Shown here: one piece after another, positions 43,209 to 51,992 of the stretch
Layout of the letters: each line of letters begins with the position of its first letter
How positions within the stretch are numbered: the first letter of the stretch is position 1
The notes under the pieces: generated by a model
Told to the model about the DNA's origin: nothing
What the model saw: only the letters and a program-made list of their open reading frames with translations
The model's database searches: none
NCBI RefSeq assembly: GCF_000716875.1
Contig: NZ_JNWQ01000060.1
Location: forward strand, 1-59,503
Length of the DNA stretch: 59,503 nt
DNA from: Streptomyces novaecaesareae
Lineage (GTDB): Bacteria > Actinomycetota > Actinomycetes > Streptomycetales > Streptomycetaceae
Reading direction: 5' to 3'
Position numbers and translations under genes: made by a program

Positions 43209-44573
43209 TCAGACCATCTTGCCCGGGTTGAGGATGCCCAGCGGATCGAAGACCGCCTTCACCTGCCGCTGCAGCTCCAACCCCACCGGGCCCAACTCGC
43301 GGGCCAGCCAATCCCGCTTGAGCAACCCCACCCCGTGCTCCCCGGTGATCGTGCCGCCCAGCTCAAGGCCGAGCGCCATGATCTCGTCGAAGGAGCGCTG
43401 GGCGCGGACGGTCTGCTGCTCGTCCGCGGCATCGAAGATCACGATCGGGTGGGTGTTGCCGTCCCCGGCATGGCTGACCACCCCGATGGTCAGCCCGTGC
43501 CGCTCGGCGATCACCGCGACACCGTTCAGCATCTCGGCCAGCCGGGAACGCGGCACCGCCACGTCGTCGATCATCGTGGTACCCAGCCGATCCAGCGCCG
43601 GCAGCGCCATCCGCCGGGCCGCCAACAGCAGATCGGACTCCGCCTGGTCCTCGGCCGGCACCACCTCGGTCGCCCCGGCGTCCCGGCACAACCGCGCGAC
43701 CCGCGCCAACTCGGCCACCCGGTCCGGCCCGTCGAAGGCCACCAGCAGCAACGCCTGAGTGGACTCCGGCAGTCCCATCTGCCCCATCTCGTTGACCGCC
43801 CGCACCGCGACCGCGTCCATCAGCTCCATCAACGACGGGGTCAGACCGCGCGCCATCACCTCGCAGACCGCCGCACCCGCCGCGTCCGCACTCGGGAACT
43901 CCGCCGCCAGCGCCAGCTGCGGAGCCGGCGCGGGCCGCAGCGCCAGGACCGCCCGGACCACCACGCCGAGCGTCCCCTCCGAACCGACGAACAACCGGGT
44001 CAGGTCGTACCCGGCCACGCCCTTGGCCGTCCTGCGGCCGGTCGACAGCAGCCGCCCGTCCGCCAGCACCACGTCCAGGCCGAGCACGTACTCGCTGGTG
44101 ACGCCGTACTTCACGCAGCAGAGCCCGCCCGCACCGGTGCCGATGTTGCCGCCGATCGTGCAGGACTCCCAGCTGGACGGGTCCGGCGGGTACGACAGCC
44201 CCAACTCCTCGGCGGCATGCGAGAGTTCGGCGTTCACCACGCCGGGCTCGACGACCGCGATCCGGTTCACCGGGTCGATCTCCAGGATCCGGTTCAGCTT
44301 CAGCAGCGACAGCACGACGCAGCTGTCCACCGCGTTCGCCGCACCCGACAGCCCCGTCCGGGCACCCTGCGGCACCACCGGCACGCGCAGCTCGGTCGCG
44401 GTGCGCATCACGTGCTGCACCTGCTCGACCGTCTCCGGGAACACCACCACGGCGGGCACACCGGCCGCGCAGAACCCCGCCATGTCACGGCTGTACGCGG
44501 CGGTCACATCGGGATCCACCACCACGGCCCCGGCCGGGAGGCCCTGCGCCAGTCGGTCCGTCAGATCACCCAT
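43209..44573 (-). CDS. FAD-linked oxidase, GlcD/D-lactate dehydrogenase type
   Basis: The 454-residue enzyme has the PCMH/VAO FAD-binding fold: PVVPQGARTGLSGAANAV (pyrophosphate loop, around residue 68), SCTIGGNIGTGAGGLCCVKY, and FVGSEGTLGVV. The C-terminal cap has HAGDGNTHP and ITGEHGVGLLKRDWL, as in glycolate oxidase subunit GlcD and D-lactate dehydrogenases. It oxidises a D-2-hydroxy acid, passing electrons to an unknown acceptor. It is preceded by a short gap and is transcribed alone. Confidence 0.92.
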   Translation of the reverse strand: MGDLTDRLAQGLPAGAVVVDPDVTAAYSRDMAGFCAAGVPAVVVFPETVEQVQHVMRTATELRVPVVPQGARTGLSGAANAVDSCVVLSLLKLNRILEIDPVNRIAVVEPGVVNAELSHAAEELGLSYPPDPSSWESCTIGGNIGTGAGGLCCVKYGVTSEYVLGLDVVLADGRLLSTGRRTAKGVAGYDLTRLFVGSEGTLGVVVRAVLALRPAPAPQLALAAEFPSADAAGAAVCEVMARGLTPSLMELMDAVAVRAVNEMGQMGLPESTQALLLVAFDGPDRVAELARVARLCRDAGATEVVPAEDQAESDLLLAARRMALPALDRLGTTMIDDVAVPRSRLAEMLNGVAVIAERHGLTIGVVSHAGDGNTHPIVIFDAADEQQTVRAQRSFDEIMALGLELGGTITGEHGVGLLKRDWLARELGPVGLELQRQVKAVFDPLGILNPGKMV

Positions 44574-44734
44574 CGCCGCCTCCGCTCACCGCCCGACCGC
44601 CTCCACCTCCGCACTCTGCCCGGACGGCGGGGGCCGGGCAAGTGGGCCCCGGGTGGGAGGAGGGACGGGTGGGGAAGCGGGTAGGCCCCCGGGTGGGGCG
44701 AGAGGCCGGTGGGCGCCCCGGTTCAGGTCCCGGT

Positions 44735-45958
44735 TCAGGCCCGGCGGAGGGTGGGGGTGGCCAGGGCGGTGAGGCCCGCGGCGGCGGTGGCGAGGGCGCA
44801 GAGGAGAGTGGGCAGGGCGGCGCCGGTCGCGTCGGCGAGCAGGCCCAGCAGGGCGTTCGAGACCACCAGGGCCACGCTCTGTACGAGCGTCAGCAGCGCT
44901 TGGACACGGGAGAGGTGGCTGGACGGGGCCCCCGTCAGCACCAGCGGTCCGAGGTGGCAGGCGAAGAGCCCCGAGCCGACGCCCGCCACCGCGCTGCCGG
45001 CCACCGCCGGCACCGGCCCCGCGGCCAGGGCCAGCAGCGCGATCCCCGCCGACGCCGTACAGAGCCCGGCCGCCGCCCCGACGCCGGCCCGGGGCAGCCC
45101 GCCCCGCCAGGCGACCAGGGCGGCCACCGCGAGCACCCCGGCCGCCTGCCCTGCGCTCACCAGTCCGGCCGTACCCGCCGTCCAGCCGTGCGCCCGGGCG
45201 AGCAGCGGGCCGAGGAGCGACACCACCGGCAACAGCGCCCCGGCGGCCGCGCCGGTGAGCAGCAGCGCGGCCCGCAGCAGCGGATCGCCCAGGGCGAGCC
45301 GGACACCGGACGCGGCCTCCCGCAGCACGCCGCGCGACGCGGCGGTCCGGTCCGCGGACGACGCGGCCTCCCGGGGCCGGACCCGCAGCAGGACCAGCAG
45401 GACGATCCCGAAGCTCACCGCGTCGGCCACCGCCGCACCGGACAGCCCGCCGCCGGCGACCAGCAGACCGCCCAGCGGCGCCCCGAGCAGCACCGCGCTC
45501 TGCCCGCCGGCCTGGCGCAGCGCGAGCGCACGGGCCAGGCCGGGGGCAGGCACCAGCCGGCGCGGCATCGACCCGCTCGCCGGGAGGTGGAACGCGTCGA
45601 CGGTTCCGATCACGACGGCCGCCGTGACCAGCAGCCACAGCGGCGTCCCCGGGCCGCCCGCCACGAGCGCCAGGGCGAGGGTCGCCACCAGCATCACGGC
45701 GTCCGCGGCGAGCATCACCCGGCGGGCCCCGAACCGGTCCGCGACCGCACCGCCCAGCAGGACCAGGGCCGTTCGCGGCACGGTGATCGCCGTCAGGACG
45801 AGCCCGGCCGCCCCGCCGCCGTGCGCGGAGGCGGCCCAGCCGAGGGCGAAGTACAGCGCGGCGTCGCCCAGCAGCCCGGCCTGGGCACCGGCCAGCCAGA
45901 GCAGGTACGACCCGGGGAGCGCGGCAGGTGGCGGCGGGGTGAGGGCGGCAGTGGTCAT
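44735..45958 (-). CDS. MFS efflux transporter controlled by the adjacent MerR regulator
   Basis: The 407-residue protein has twelve membrane segments and an MFS loop 2-3 signature (GGAVADRFGARRVMLAADAV). SGSMPRRLVP after helix 4 and VLLGAPLGGLLV resemble the MFS_3/tetracycline-type exporters. ATG 45958 is used because a MerR-type promoter lies just upstream with its start point at or next to this codon. It is probably a drug or metabolite exporter induced through the MerR protein encoded 48 bp upstream. Confidence 0.85.
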   Translation of the reverse strand: MTTAALTPPPPAALPGSYLLWLAGAQAGLLGDAALYFALGWAASAHGGGAAGLVLTAITVPRTALVLLGGAVADRFGARRVMLAADAVMLVATLALALVAGGPGTPLWLLVTAAVVIGTVDAFHLPASGSMPRRLVPAPGLARALALRQAGGQSAVLLGAPLGGLLVAGGGLSGAAVADAVSFGIVLLVLLRVRPREAASSADRTAASRGVLREAASGVRLALGDPLLRAALLLTGAAAGALLPVVSLLGPLLARAHGWTAGTAGLVSAGQAAGVLAVAALVAWRGGLPRAGVGAAAGLCTASAGIALLALAAGPVPAVAGSAVAGVGSGLFACHLGPLVLTGAPSSHLSRVQALLTLVQSVALVVSNALLGLLADATGAALPTLLCALATAAAGLTALATPTLRRA

Positions 45959-45966
45959 GCCGGGCG

Positions 45967-45997
45967 ACGCTAGGGCCCTCGACCTGGTCGAGGGCAA
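45967..45997 (-). promoter_or_regulatory. MerR-type promoter with 19-bp spacer and palindromic operator
   Basis: Leftward -35 TTGCCC (45997-45992), 19-bp spacer, -10 TAGCGT (45972-45967). The 21-bp palindrome at 45975-45995 (GCCCTCGACC, one central base, GGTCGAGGGC) sits in the spacer. An overlong spacer bearing a dyad is the hallmark of MerR-activated promoters. Confidence 0.8.
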
Positions 45998-46006
45998 CCG
46001 CGCACC

Positions 46007-46834
46007 CTACCGGCGGACCACCGGCTCCTGGAGCTCCACCACCCACTGCGAGGGGTCGTCCGGGCACTCCAGGTAGAGCTCGCGGGCGTAGCCGGCCGAG
46101 CGGTGGCCGCTCTCCTCGATGAAGCGGGCCAGCGCCTGGAAGCTGCCGACCGAGTCGTCCATCGAGCCGCGGTGCACGATGGAGGCGGCCTGCTCGATCG
46201 GCGGCAGGTCGAGCACCTCGACGTCGGCCCGGCCGGGGCGCACCGAGGGGCCGATCGGGACGGCGACCCGGATCAGCACCGAGCCGTCGCCCTCCGGCGA
46301 GTCCTCGTAGCGGGCGACGGCCGGGCCGGTCTCCGCGATCCCCGCCCCGGCCAGTCGGCGGCACAGTTCGGCGAACAGCGGGCCGATCACCGGCCCGATG
46401 TCCTCGGGCGCGTAACTCGCCGCCACGCCGGTCAGTTGGGCCACCCGGACGGACGGCACGGACTTCACCACGACATCGTGCTGGGACATGGTCCCCTCGC
46501 TCTCGATCGTCCGGAGCCTCGCCTCCACCCGGGCCAGCCGCTGCTCGTCCGCCGCGATCGCCTCGGCGAGCTGGGCCCGCCGCAGCCGCAGCATCCCGCG
46601 CAGGGCGGCCGCGTCGACCTCCTCGTCGAGGACGGCCCGCACCTGCTGCAGCGTGAAGCCGAGCTCCTTGAGCGCGATCACCCGGTTGAGCCGGGCGAGT
46701 TGGCCCGCCTCGTACGAGCGGTACCCGCTGACCGGGTCCACCCGGGCGGGCCGCAACAGGCCGATCGCGTCGTAGTGGCGCAGCATCCGCACCGACACCC
46801 GGCCGTGGCTGGCGAAGTCTCCGATGTTCAACAT
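46007..46834 (-). CDS. MerR-family regulator with GyrI-like effector domain (BmrR/TipA type)
   Basis: The 275-residue protein has an N-terminal MerR winged helix (VSVRMLRHYDAIGLLRPARV; GYRSYEAGQLARLNRVIALK), a coiled-coil dimerisation helix (residues about 75-120) and a C-terminal GyrI-like ligand pocket (residues 125-275). Family members bind hydrophobic cations or drugs and untwist 19-bp-spacer promoters. Exactly such a promoter lies between it and the downstream exporter gene. Confidence 0.92.
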   Translation of the reverse strand: MLNIGDFASHGRVSVRMLRHYDAIGLLRPARVDPVSGYRSYEAGQLARLNRVIALKELGFTLQQVRAVLDEEVDAAALRGMLRLRRAQLAEAIAADEQRLARVEARLRTIESEGTMSQHDVVVKSVPSVRVAQLTGVAASYAPEDIGPVIGPLFAELCRRLAGAGIAETGPAVARYEDSPEGDGSVLIRVAVPIGPSVRPGRADVEVLDLPPIEQAASIVHRGSMDDSVGSFQALARFIEESGHRSAGYARELYLECPDDPSQWVVELQEPVVRR

Positions 46835-46907
46835 GGTGCCTCCACTCCACGGCCTCCCACGGTGTCAGGGTCAACCCCGGCCGCCGAACCACCCCGGAAA
46901 ACACCGA

Positions 46908-46940
46908 GGGCGGGTGCCGACTCGATGTCGGCACCCGCCC
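46908..46940 (-). terminator. Terminator of tRNA-Ser(TGA)
   Basis: 13-bp arms GGGCGGGTGCCGA / TCGGCACCCGCCC with a 7-nt loop, 23 bp beyond the tRNA 3' end. Confidence 0.8.
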
Positions 46941-46963
46941 TGAGCAGGTGGTTCTCCTACCAG

Positions 46964-47051
46964 CGGAGAGCGTGGGATTCGAACCCACGGTGACGGGTCA
47001 CGCCACGACAGTTTTCAAGACTGTTCCCTTAGGCCGCTCGGGCAGCTCTCC
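46964..47051 (-). tRNA. tRNA-Ser(TGA)
   Basis: An 88-nt serine-type tRNA read leftward: acceptor GGAGAGC/GCTCTCC, anticodon stem ACAGT/ACTGT with loop CTTGAAA (anticodon TGA), long variable arm, T-arm CGTGGGTTCGAATCCCACG and discriminator G. CCA is not encoded. Confidence 0.95.
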
Positions 47052-47128
47052 AGGCGGAGGTCAGCCTAACGGGTCCGGCGGGGTTCGGTGCACACGGTTT
47101 CGCGGCGGTGCGGGTCAGTGCGCGGGGG

Positions 47129-49078
47129 TCACTGGTCGCCGTCGCGCTGGCCGAGGGTGACCTTGGTGTTGAAGGTCTGGCCGTTGCGGGTGTACTCGAC
47201 GTCGACGGTCTCGCCGGGCTTGTGCGTCCAGATCCGGCTGACCAGGGCGGGGCCGTTCTCGATCGGTGTGCCGCCGAGCTTGGTGATGACGTCGCCCGGC
47301 TTGAGGCCGGCCTTGTCGGCCGCGCCGCCGGGGGTGACGGCGGGCTGGCCCTGGACGTCCTTGGTCTGGATCTGCGCGCCGTCGCCCTTGTAGTCGTCGT
47401 TGCGCAGCACGTCGAGCTTGGCGTAGACCGGCTTGCCGGTCTTGATCAGGGTGTCCGCGACCCACTTGGCCTGGTTGATCGGGATGGCGAAGCCCAGACC
47501 GATGCTGCCGGCCCGGCCGTTGGCGGAGGCGTTGGACTGGATCGCCGAGTTGATGCCGATGACGGCGCCGCCGGAGTCGAGCAGCGGGCCGCCGGAGTTG
47601 CCGGGGTTGATCGAGGCGTCGGTCTGCAGGGCGTTCATGTACGAGGCCTGCGAGCCGGTCTCGTCGCCGGAGGCGACCGGGCGGTCCTTGGCGCTGACGA
47701 TGCCGCTGGTGACGGTGGACTCCAGGCCGTACGGCGCGCCGATCGCGACGGTGGCGTCGCCGACGTTGACCTTGTCGGAGTCGGCCAGCGGCAGCGGAGC
47801 CAGCTTGCTCTTCGGCGGGTTGTCGATCTTGACCACGGCGACGTCGTAGCCCTCGGCGTGGCCCAGCACCGAGGCCGGGTAGGAGGTGCCGTCGGCGAAC
47901 TTGACGGTCAGTTTGCCGCCGTTGAGGGTCGGCGCGACCACGTGGTTGTTGGTGAGGATGTGGCCCTCGGTGTCGAAGACGAAGCCGGTGCCGGTGCCCG
48001 ACTCGCCGTTGCCCTGCGCCTTGATGGTGACGACGCTGGGCAGCGCCTTCTGCGCGATGGCGGCGATCGAGCCGGGGGCGGGCTCGTTCTTCTGGGTGTC
48101 GCTGGCCTGGACGGTGGTGCTGCGGTGGTCGTCCGCGGAGCTGCTGCCGTTGCGGTCGGCGACGGTCACGCCGAGCGCGCCGCCGGCCACGCCGGCGACC
48201 AGGGCGACGGCCGCGATCAGGGCGACCAGGCCGCCGCGCTTCTTGCGCGGGCCGCCGCCGTGCGGGCCACCGGGGTACTCGGCCGGGTAGCCGAGCGGAC
48301 CGCCCGGGCCGCCGGGGAAGCCCGCACCGCCGGAGGTGGCGTCGTGGGTCGGGCCCCAGCCGCCGAGCGGCTGGCCGGCGCCGAAGGGGTGGTGGCCGTG
48401 CGCGGCGGGCACGCCGGGGGCGACCGGGGTACCGGGGGCGGCCGGGGCGGCGCCGTACACGTCGTGCGCGCCGGCGGCGGGGACGCCGTGGGTCGGGGTG
48501 GCGTACGGGTTGCCGGCCGGCGGCAGTGCCGGGGCGGCCGCCGGGGCGGCGGGTGCGGCGGCCGGGGCGGCGGGCGGCAGGACCGGCGGCGGCGCGTCGA
48601 TGTAGCCGGTGGCCGGGTCGACGGCGGGCTCCTCGGCGACGGGCACGACCGGCGCGGCAGGCGCGGCGGGCGCAGCAGGCGCGACGGGCACCTCGGGCGC
48701 GGCGGCCGGGGCCTCCGGCGCGGGGACCTTGGTCAGGGCGACGGTGGGCTTGTGCCCGCCCTCGGTCGCACCACCCTCGGCCTCGGCGGGCGCCGCCTCC
48801 GGCTCGGGGATCCGGCCGAACGCCATGGTCGGCTTGTGCCCGCCGTCCGCCGGGGCCGCGTCGGCCGGAGCGGACTCGACGGAGGCGGCCTCGACGGGAG
48901 CGGCCTCGACGGGAGCGGCCTCGACGGGAGCGGCCTCCGGCTCGGGGACCCGCCGGAAGGCCATGGTCGGCTGGTGCCCGCCCTGAGCGGGGCCCTCGGA
49001 AGCGGACTCGGCCGCCCCCTGCCCGGCGGGCTGCTCCCCCTGCGGCCCGGTGGGCCCAACCTCGCGCTCGGTGCTCAC
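47129..49078 (-). CDS. HtrA/DegP-like membrane-anchored serine protease with PDZ domain
   Basis: The 649-residue protein has a long cytoplasmic Pro/Ala-rich N-terminus (about residues 1-275) containing three copies of GGH-(Q/K)-PT-(M/V)-A. One membrane helix follows (VALIAAVALVAGVAGGALGV, about 280-300). The protease domain has His379 (ILTNNHVV), Asp412 (YDVAVVKI) and Ser495 (GNSGGPL). A C-terminal PDZ domain begins near residue 545 (AGLKPGDVITKLGG). It degrades or refolds misfolded secreted proteins outside the membrane. GTG 49078 follows GGAGG. Confidence 0.92.
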   Translation of the reverse strand: MSTEREVGPTGPQGEQPAGQGAAESASEGPAQGGHQPTMAFRRVPEPEAAPVEAAPVEAAPVEAASVESAPADAAPADGGHKPTMAFGRIPEPEAAPAEAEGGATEGGHKPTVALTKVPAPEAPAAAPEVPVAPAAPAAPAAPVVPVAEEPAVDPATGYIDAPPPVLPPAAPAAAPAAPAAAPALPPAGNPYATPTHGVPAAGAHDVYGAAPAAPGTPVAPGVPAAHGHHPFGAGQPLGGWGPTHDATSGGAGFPGGPGGPLGYPAEYPGGPHGGGPRKKRGGLVALIAAVALVAGVAGGALGVTVADRNGSSSADDHRSTTVQASDTQKNEPAPGSIAAIAQKALPSVVTIKAQGNGESGTGTGFVFDTEGHILTNNHVVAPTLNGGKLTVKFADGTSYPASVLGHAEGYDVAVVKIDNPPKSKLAPLPLADSDKVNVGDATVAIGAPYGLESTVTSGIVSAKDRPVASGDETGSQASYMNALQTDASINPGNSGGPLLDSGGAVIGINSAIQSNASANGRAGSIGLGFAIPINQAKWVADTLIKTGKPVYAKLDVLRNDDYKGDGAQIQTKDVQGQPAVTPGGAADKAGLKPGDVITKLGGTPIENGPALVSRIWTHKPGETVDVEYTRNGQTFNTKVTLGQRDGDQ

Positions 49079-49250
49079 GGACGACCTCCATAGCTGACAG
49101 AACCAAGGACCATAGTTTTTCGCACCGTCGATTCGATTGCCGTAAGGACCCCTCTGAAGAACTCATAAGAATCCTTAGCCGGCGCCGACGGCCGAGGGGC
49201 TCCCCTCCCCCGCCGGGCATCCCGCGATGCGGACCGCACTCGGCCTGGCC

Positions 49251-49279
49251 TTGGAGTTCGCCCCCGTGCCGGTTAGCCT
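49251..49279 (+). promoter_or_regulatory. Promoter of the riboswitch-controlled permease gene
   Basis: -35 TTGGAG (49251-49256), 17-bp spacer, -10 TAGCCT (49274-49279). The expected start is about 8 bp before the first riboswitch stem. Confidence 0.65.
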
Positions 49280-49293
49280 GTCGCTCCAAACTG

Positions 49294-49418
49294 ACACGCG
49301 GGAGCTTGGACCGACCAGGCTGAGAGTGCGCATGTCGAAGGTACGCCACGCGAGCGGGGCGAATCTTCGAGGGGGCGCTGACCGCCGGAACCTGTCCGGG
49401 TAATGCCGGCGTAGGGAG
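49294..49418 (+). ncRNA. TPP riboswitch (THI element)
   Basis: The conserved TPP aptamer elements appear in order: GCGGGAGC at 49298, CTGAGAGTGCG at 49320, GCTGACC near 49376, GAACCTGTCCGGGTAATGCC at 49388-49407 and CGTAGGGAG at 49410-49418. It lies nine bases before the ATG of the permease gene, so thiamine pyrophosphate probably represses translation by masking the ribosome-binding site (GGGAG), which is inside the aptamer's 3' end. Confidence 0.95.
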
Positions 49419-49426
49419 TATCGGCC

Positions 49427-50836
49427 ATGCCGCCTGCTTCGCCATCCTCTTCTTCGGGCGCGCCCGCGTCCAAGGATTTCCCCGACTCCACGGCCACGAC
49501 GGCCGTCCTGGACCGGCCCGAGCGCGTCGAGGCGCCGCTGGTCCTGGACACCGAGCCGCCGCGCACCCTGCGCTTCCGGGACCACTTCGCGCTCTGGATG
49601 AACCTGGGCGTCAGCCTGATCGGCTTCTCCACCGCCGCCACCGTGCTCGGCGCGCCCGGCAGCGAGCTGTCGCTGGCCGCCGCGGTGACCGCGATCGCGG
49701 TCGGTACGGCGGTCGGCACCGCGATGCTCGGCGTGGCCGCGCTGATCGGCGCCCGGACCGGCGCCCCCGCGATGGCCAACCTGCGCGGGCTGTTCGGCAC
49801 CCGGCTGTCGTACCTGCCGACGGTGCTGAACATCGTGCAGTGCATCGGCTGGGGCGTGTTCGAGCTGCTGACGATCTCGGCGGGCGCGCAGACCGTCGCC
49901 CACACCACCGGCTACCGCTGGCTGTTCGTGCTGCTCGCGGGCGCGCTGACCACCGCGCTGACGATCTGGCCGCTGGGCTCGATCGCGGTGCTGCGCCGCT
50001 TCGTGGCCGGGGCGGTCGCCGTCGCGATGGTGTACTTCACCGTCCAGCTGGGCCGCCAGGGCGTGCCGGACCCGGGCGCCGGCAACTGGCACGGCTTCCT
50101 CGGGGCGACCGACGCGATGATCGCGGTGTCGGTCTCCTTCGTCCCGCTGGCCGCCGACTACACCCGGCACTCGCGCACCGCGCGCTCGGCGTTCTGGGGC
50201 AGCTTCTCCGGCTACACGATCGCCCAGGTCTGGTGTTACGCGCTCGGCCTGATGGCGCTGCTGCAGTCCGACGGCGACCCGAACAAGATCTTCGACTCCT
50301 TCCTCGGGGTCTGGGCCGGCTGGCTGTTCCTGCTGGTCCTGGTGCTGCGCGAGACCGACCAGTCCTTCGCCAACGTGTACTCGACCGCGATGTCGGTGCA
50401 GAACCTGCTGCCGAAGGTGGACCGCCGGCTGCTGAGCGGCGGGATCGGCGTGCTGATCACCGTGCTGGCGCTGCGGATCGACAAGTTCACCGACACCTAC
50501 ACCAACTTCCTCGGCCTGATCGGCTCGGTGTTCGTGCCGCTGCTGGCGGTGCTGGCGGTGGACTTCTTCCTCGGCGCCGGGCGGCAGGGCTGGAACCTCT
50601 CCGCCGACGCGCCGTCCCGCTGGACCATGCTGCTGCCGTGGGTGCTCGGCTTCGCGGTCTACCAGTTCATCGCGCCGACGCCGGTGGCCGGCTGGTGGAC
50701 GGACTTCTGGACCTCCGCCCAGGGGACGCTGCACTTCACCCCGCAGGAGTGGACCTCCGCCTCGCTGTTCGCCTTCCTGGTGCCGGCCCTGGCCACCTGG
50801 GCGCTCACCCCGCTGTCCCGCCGCACCGCGCGCTGA
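49427..50836 (+). CDS. cytX: NCS1-family permease, probable thiamine-precursor (HMP) transporter
   Basis: The 469-residue permease has a disordered N-terminus and about twelve membrane helices. NCS1 signatures include FALWMNLGVSLIGFS near residue 54 and SVSFVPLAADYTRHSR around residue 238. Control by a TPP riboswitch directly upstream points to CytX, the proposed hydroxymethylpyrimidine transporter of thiamine salvage. Substrate assignment rests on the riboswitch, not on motifs. It is transcribed alone and ends at a hairpin. Confidence 0.85.
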   Translation: MPPASPSSSSGAPASKDFPDSTATTAVLDRPERVEAPLVLDTEPPRTLRFRDHFALWMNLGVSLIGFSTAATVLGAPGSELSLAAAVTAIAVGTAVGTAMLGVAALIGARTGAPAMANLRGLFGTRLSYLPTVLNIVQCIGWGVFELLTISAGAQTVAHTTGYRWLFVLLAGALTTALTIWPLGSIAVLRRFVAGAVAVAMVYFTVQLGRQGVPDPGAGNWHGFLGATDAMIAVSVSFVPLAADYTRHSRTARSAFWGSFSGYTIAQVWCYALGLMALLQSDGDPNKIFDSFLGVWAGWLFLLVLVLRETDQSFANVYSTAMSVQNLLPKVDRRLLSGGIGVLITVLALRIDKFTDTYTNFLGLIGSVFVPLLAVLAVDFFLGAGRQGWNLSADAPSRWTMLLPWVLGFAVYQFIAPTPVAGWWTDFWTSAQGTLHFTPQEWTSASLFAFLVPALATWALTPLSRRTAR

Positions 50837-50861
50837 CGCCGGGCAACCGCAGGCGGCCCGC

Positions 50862-50888
50862 AGACGGCCCCACAGGTTGGGGCCGTCT
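50862..50888 (+). terminator. Terminator of the permease gene
   Basis: 11-bp arms AGACGGCCCCA / TGGGGCCGTCT with a 5-nt loop (CAGGT), followed by TCTCC, 26 bp after the stop codon. Confidence 0.8.
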
Positions 50889-50913
50889 TCTCCTCCGCGT
50901 CACCTCCGCCGCC

Positions 50914-50919
50914 TATCGT
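50914..50919 (+). promoter_or_regulatory. -10 element for leaderless GDPD mRNA
   Basis: TATCGT at 50914-50919 ends seven bases before the GTG at 50927, placing the transcription start on the start codon. No ribosome-binding site is present, consistent with a leaderless transcript. Confidence 0.55.
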
Positions 50920-50926
50920 TGGGCCT

Positions 50927-51751
50927 GTGACCAGCCCAGACCTGTCCTCGGCGGCGGCGCGCACCGCGCCGCCCGTCCAGGTGATCGCCCACCGCGGTTC
51001 CTCCCACGCCCTGCCCGAACACACCCTCGCGGCCTACCGCCGCGCGCTCGACGAGGGCGCGGACGCGGTCGAGTGCGACGTCCGGGTGACGGCCGACGGC
51101 CACCTGGTGTGCGTGCACGACCGGCGGATCGGCCGGGTCTCCAACGGCCGGGGCACCGTCTCGGCGATGACGCTCGCCGAGCTGGAGGCGTACGACTTCG
51201 GCGCCTGGAAGACCGGCCGCCCCAGCACCGACCCGGAGCTGCGCGGCGTACTGCGGCTGGAGCGGCTGCTGGAGCTGGTGGTGGACTGCGGCCGCCCGGT
51301 GGACCTGGCGATCGAGACCAAGCACCCGGTGCGCTTCCGCGGCCGGGTGGAGGCCGAGCTGCTGCGGACGCTGGAGCGGTACAAGATCGGCGCGACCCGG
51401 GAGGGCGACCGCCCGTCCGCCCGGATCATGAGCTTCTCCTCGATCGCGCTGAACCGGGTGGCCACCGCCGCGCCGGACCACCCGCGGGTGTTCCTGTTCG
51501 AGCGGACGCTGCCGCTGCTCGGCCGGCTGCGCGAGGGCTCTCCGCTGCCGGGCGGGGCGCGGATCGCCGGGCCGGGCATCGAGCTGGTGCGGGCCCGCCC
51601 GCAGCTGGTGACCCGGCTGCGCGAGCTGGGGCACCAGGTGCACGTGTGGACGGTGGACGAACCGGCCGACGTCGAACTCTGTCTGGAACTCGGAGTGTCC
51701 GCGATCATCACCAACCGGCCCGCCGAGGTGCTGGCGCAGCTCGGACGGTGA
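50927..51751 (+). CDS. Glycerophosphodiester phosphodiesterase
   Basis: The 274-residue enzyme carries the GDPD active-site set: His22-Arg23 (IAHRG), Glu49 and Asp51 (VECDV) and His64 (CVHD). LAIETKHP and the C-terminal VHVWTVDEPADVEL follow, typical of GlpQ/UgpQ-like barrels. It hydrolyses glycerophosphodiesters to glycerol 3-phosphate and an alcohol. There is no signal peptide, so it is cytoplasmic. The mRNA is probably leaderless. Confidence 0.93.
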   Translation: MTSPDLSSAAARTAPPVQVIAHRGSSHALPEHTLAAYRRALDEGADAVECDVRVTADGHLVCVHDRRIGRVSNGRGTVSAMTLAELEAYDFGAWKTGRPSTDPELRGVLRLERLLELVVDCGRPVDLAIETKHPVRFRGRVEAELLRTLERYKIGATREGDRPSARIMSFSSIALNRVATAAPDHPRVFLFERTLPLLGRLREGSPLPGGARIAGPGIELVRARPQLVTRLRELGHQVHVWTVDEPADVELCLELGVSAIITNRPAEVLAQLGR

Positions 51752-51992
51752 TCCGCCGACGCACCGACGGCGGTGCCCGTACGGACTGATCACTCTGGTC
51801 GGCAGCCAAACCTTCAGCGCACGAAATTGCCGGAATTCCTGCCCCCGGGCGACAGAGGGTGAGCACGGAATGACCTCTGGTCGACCCTCGGTCGCGACGT
51901 TCGAAATGGGCCCGCGGGATCGTCCGGTGCTCGTTTCCGACGCATTACGAAGGGGCATCTCTCCCTCGGCATACGCTGAAGGAGGTCCGGGG

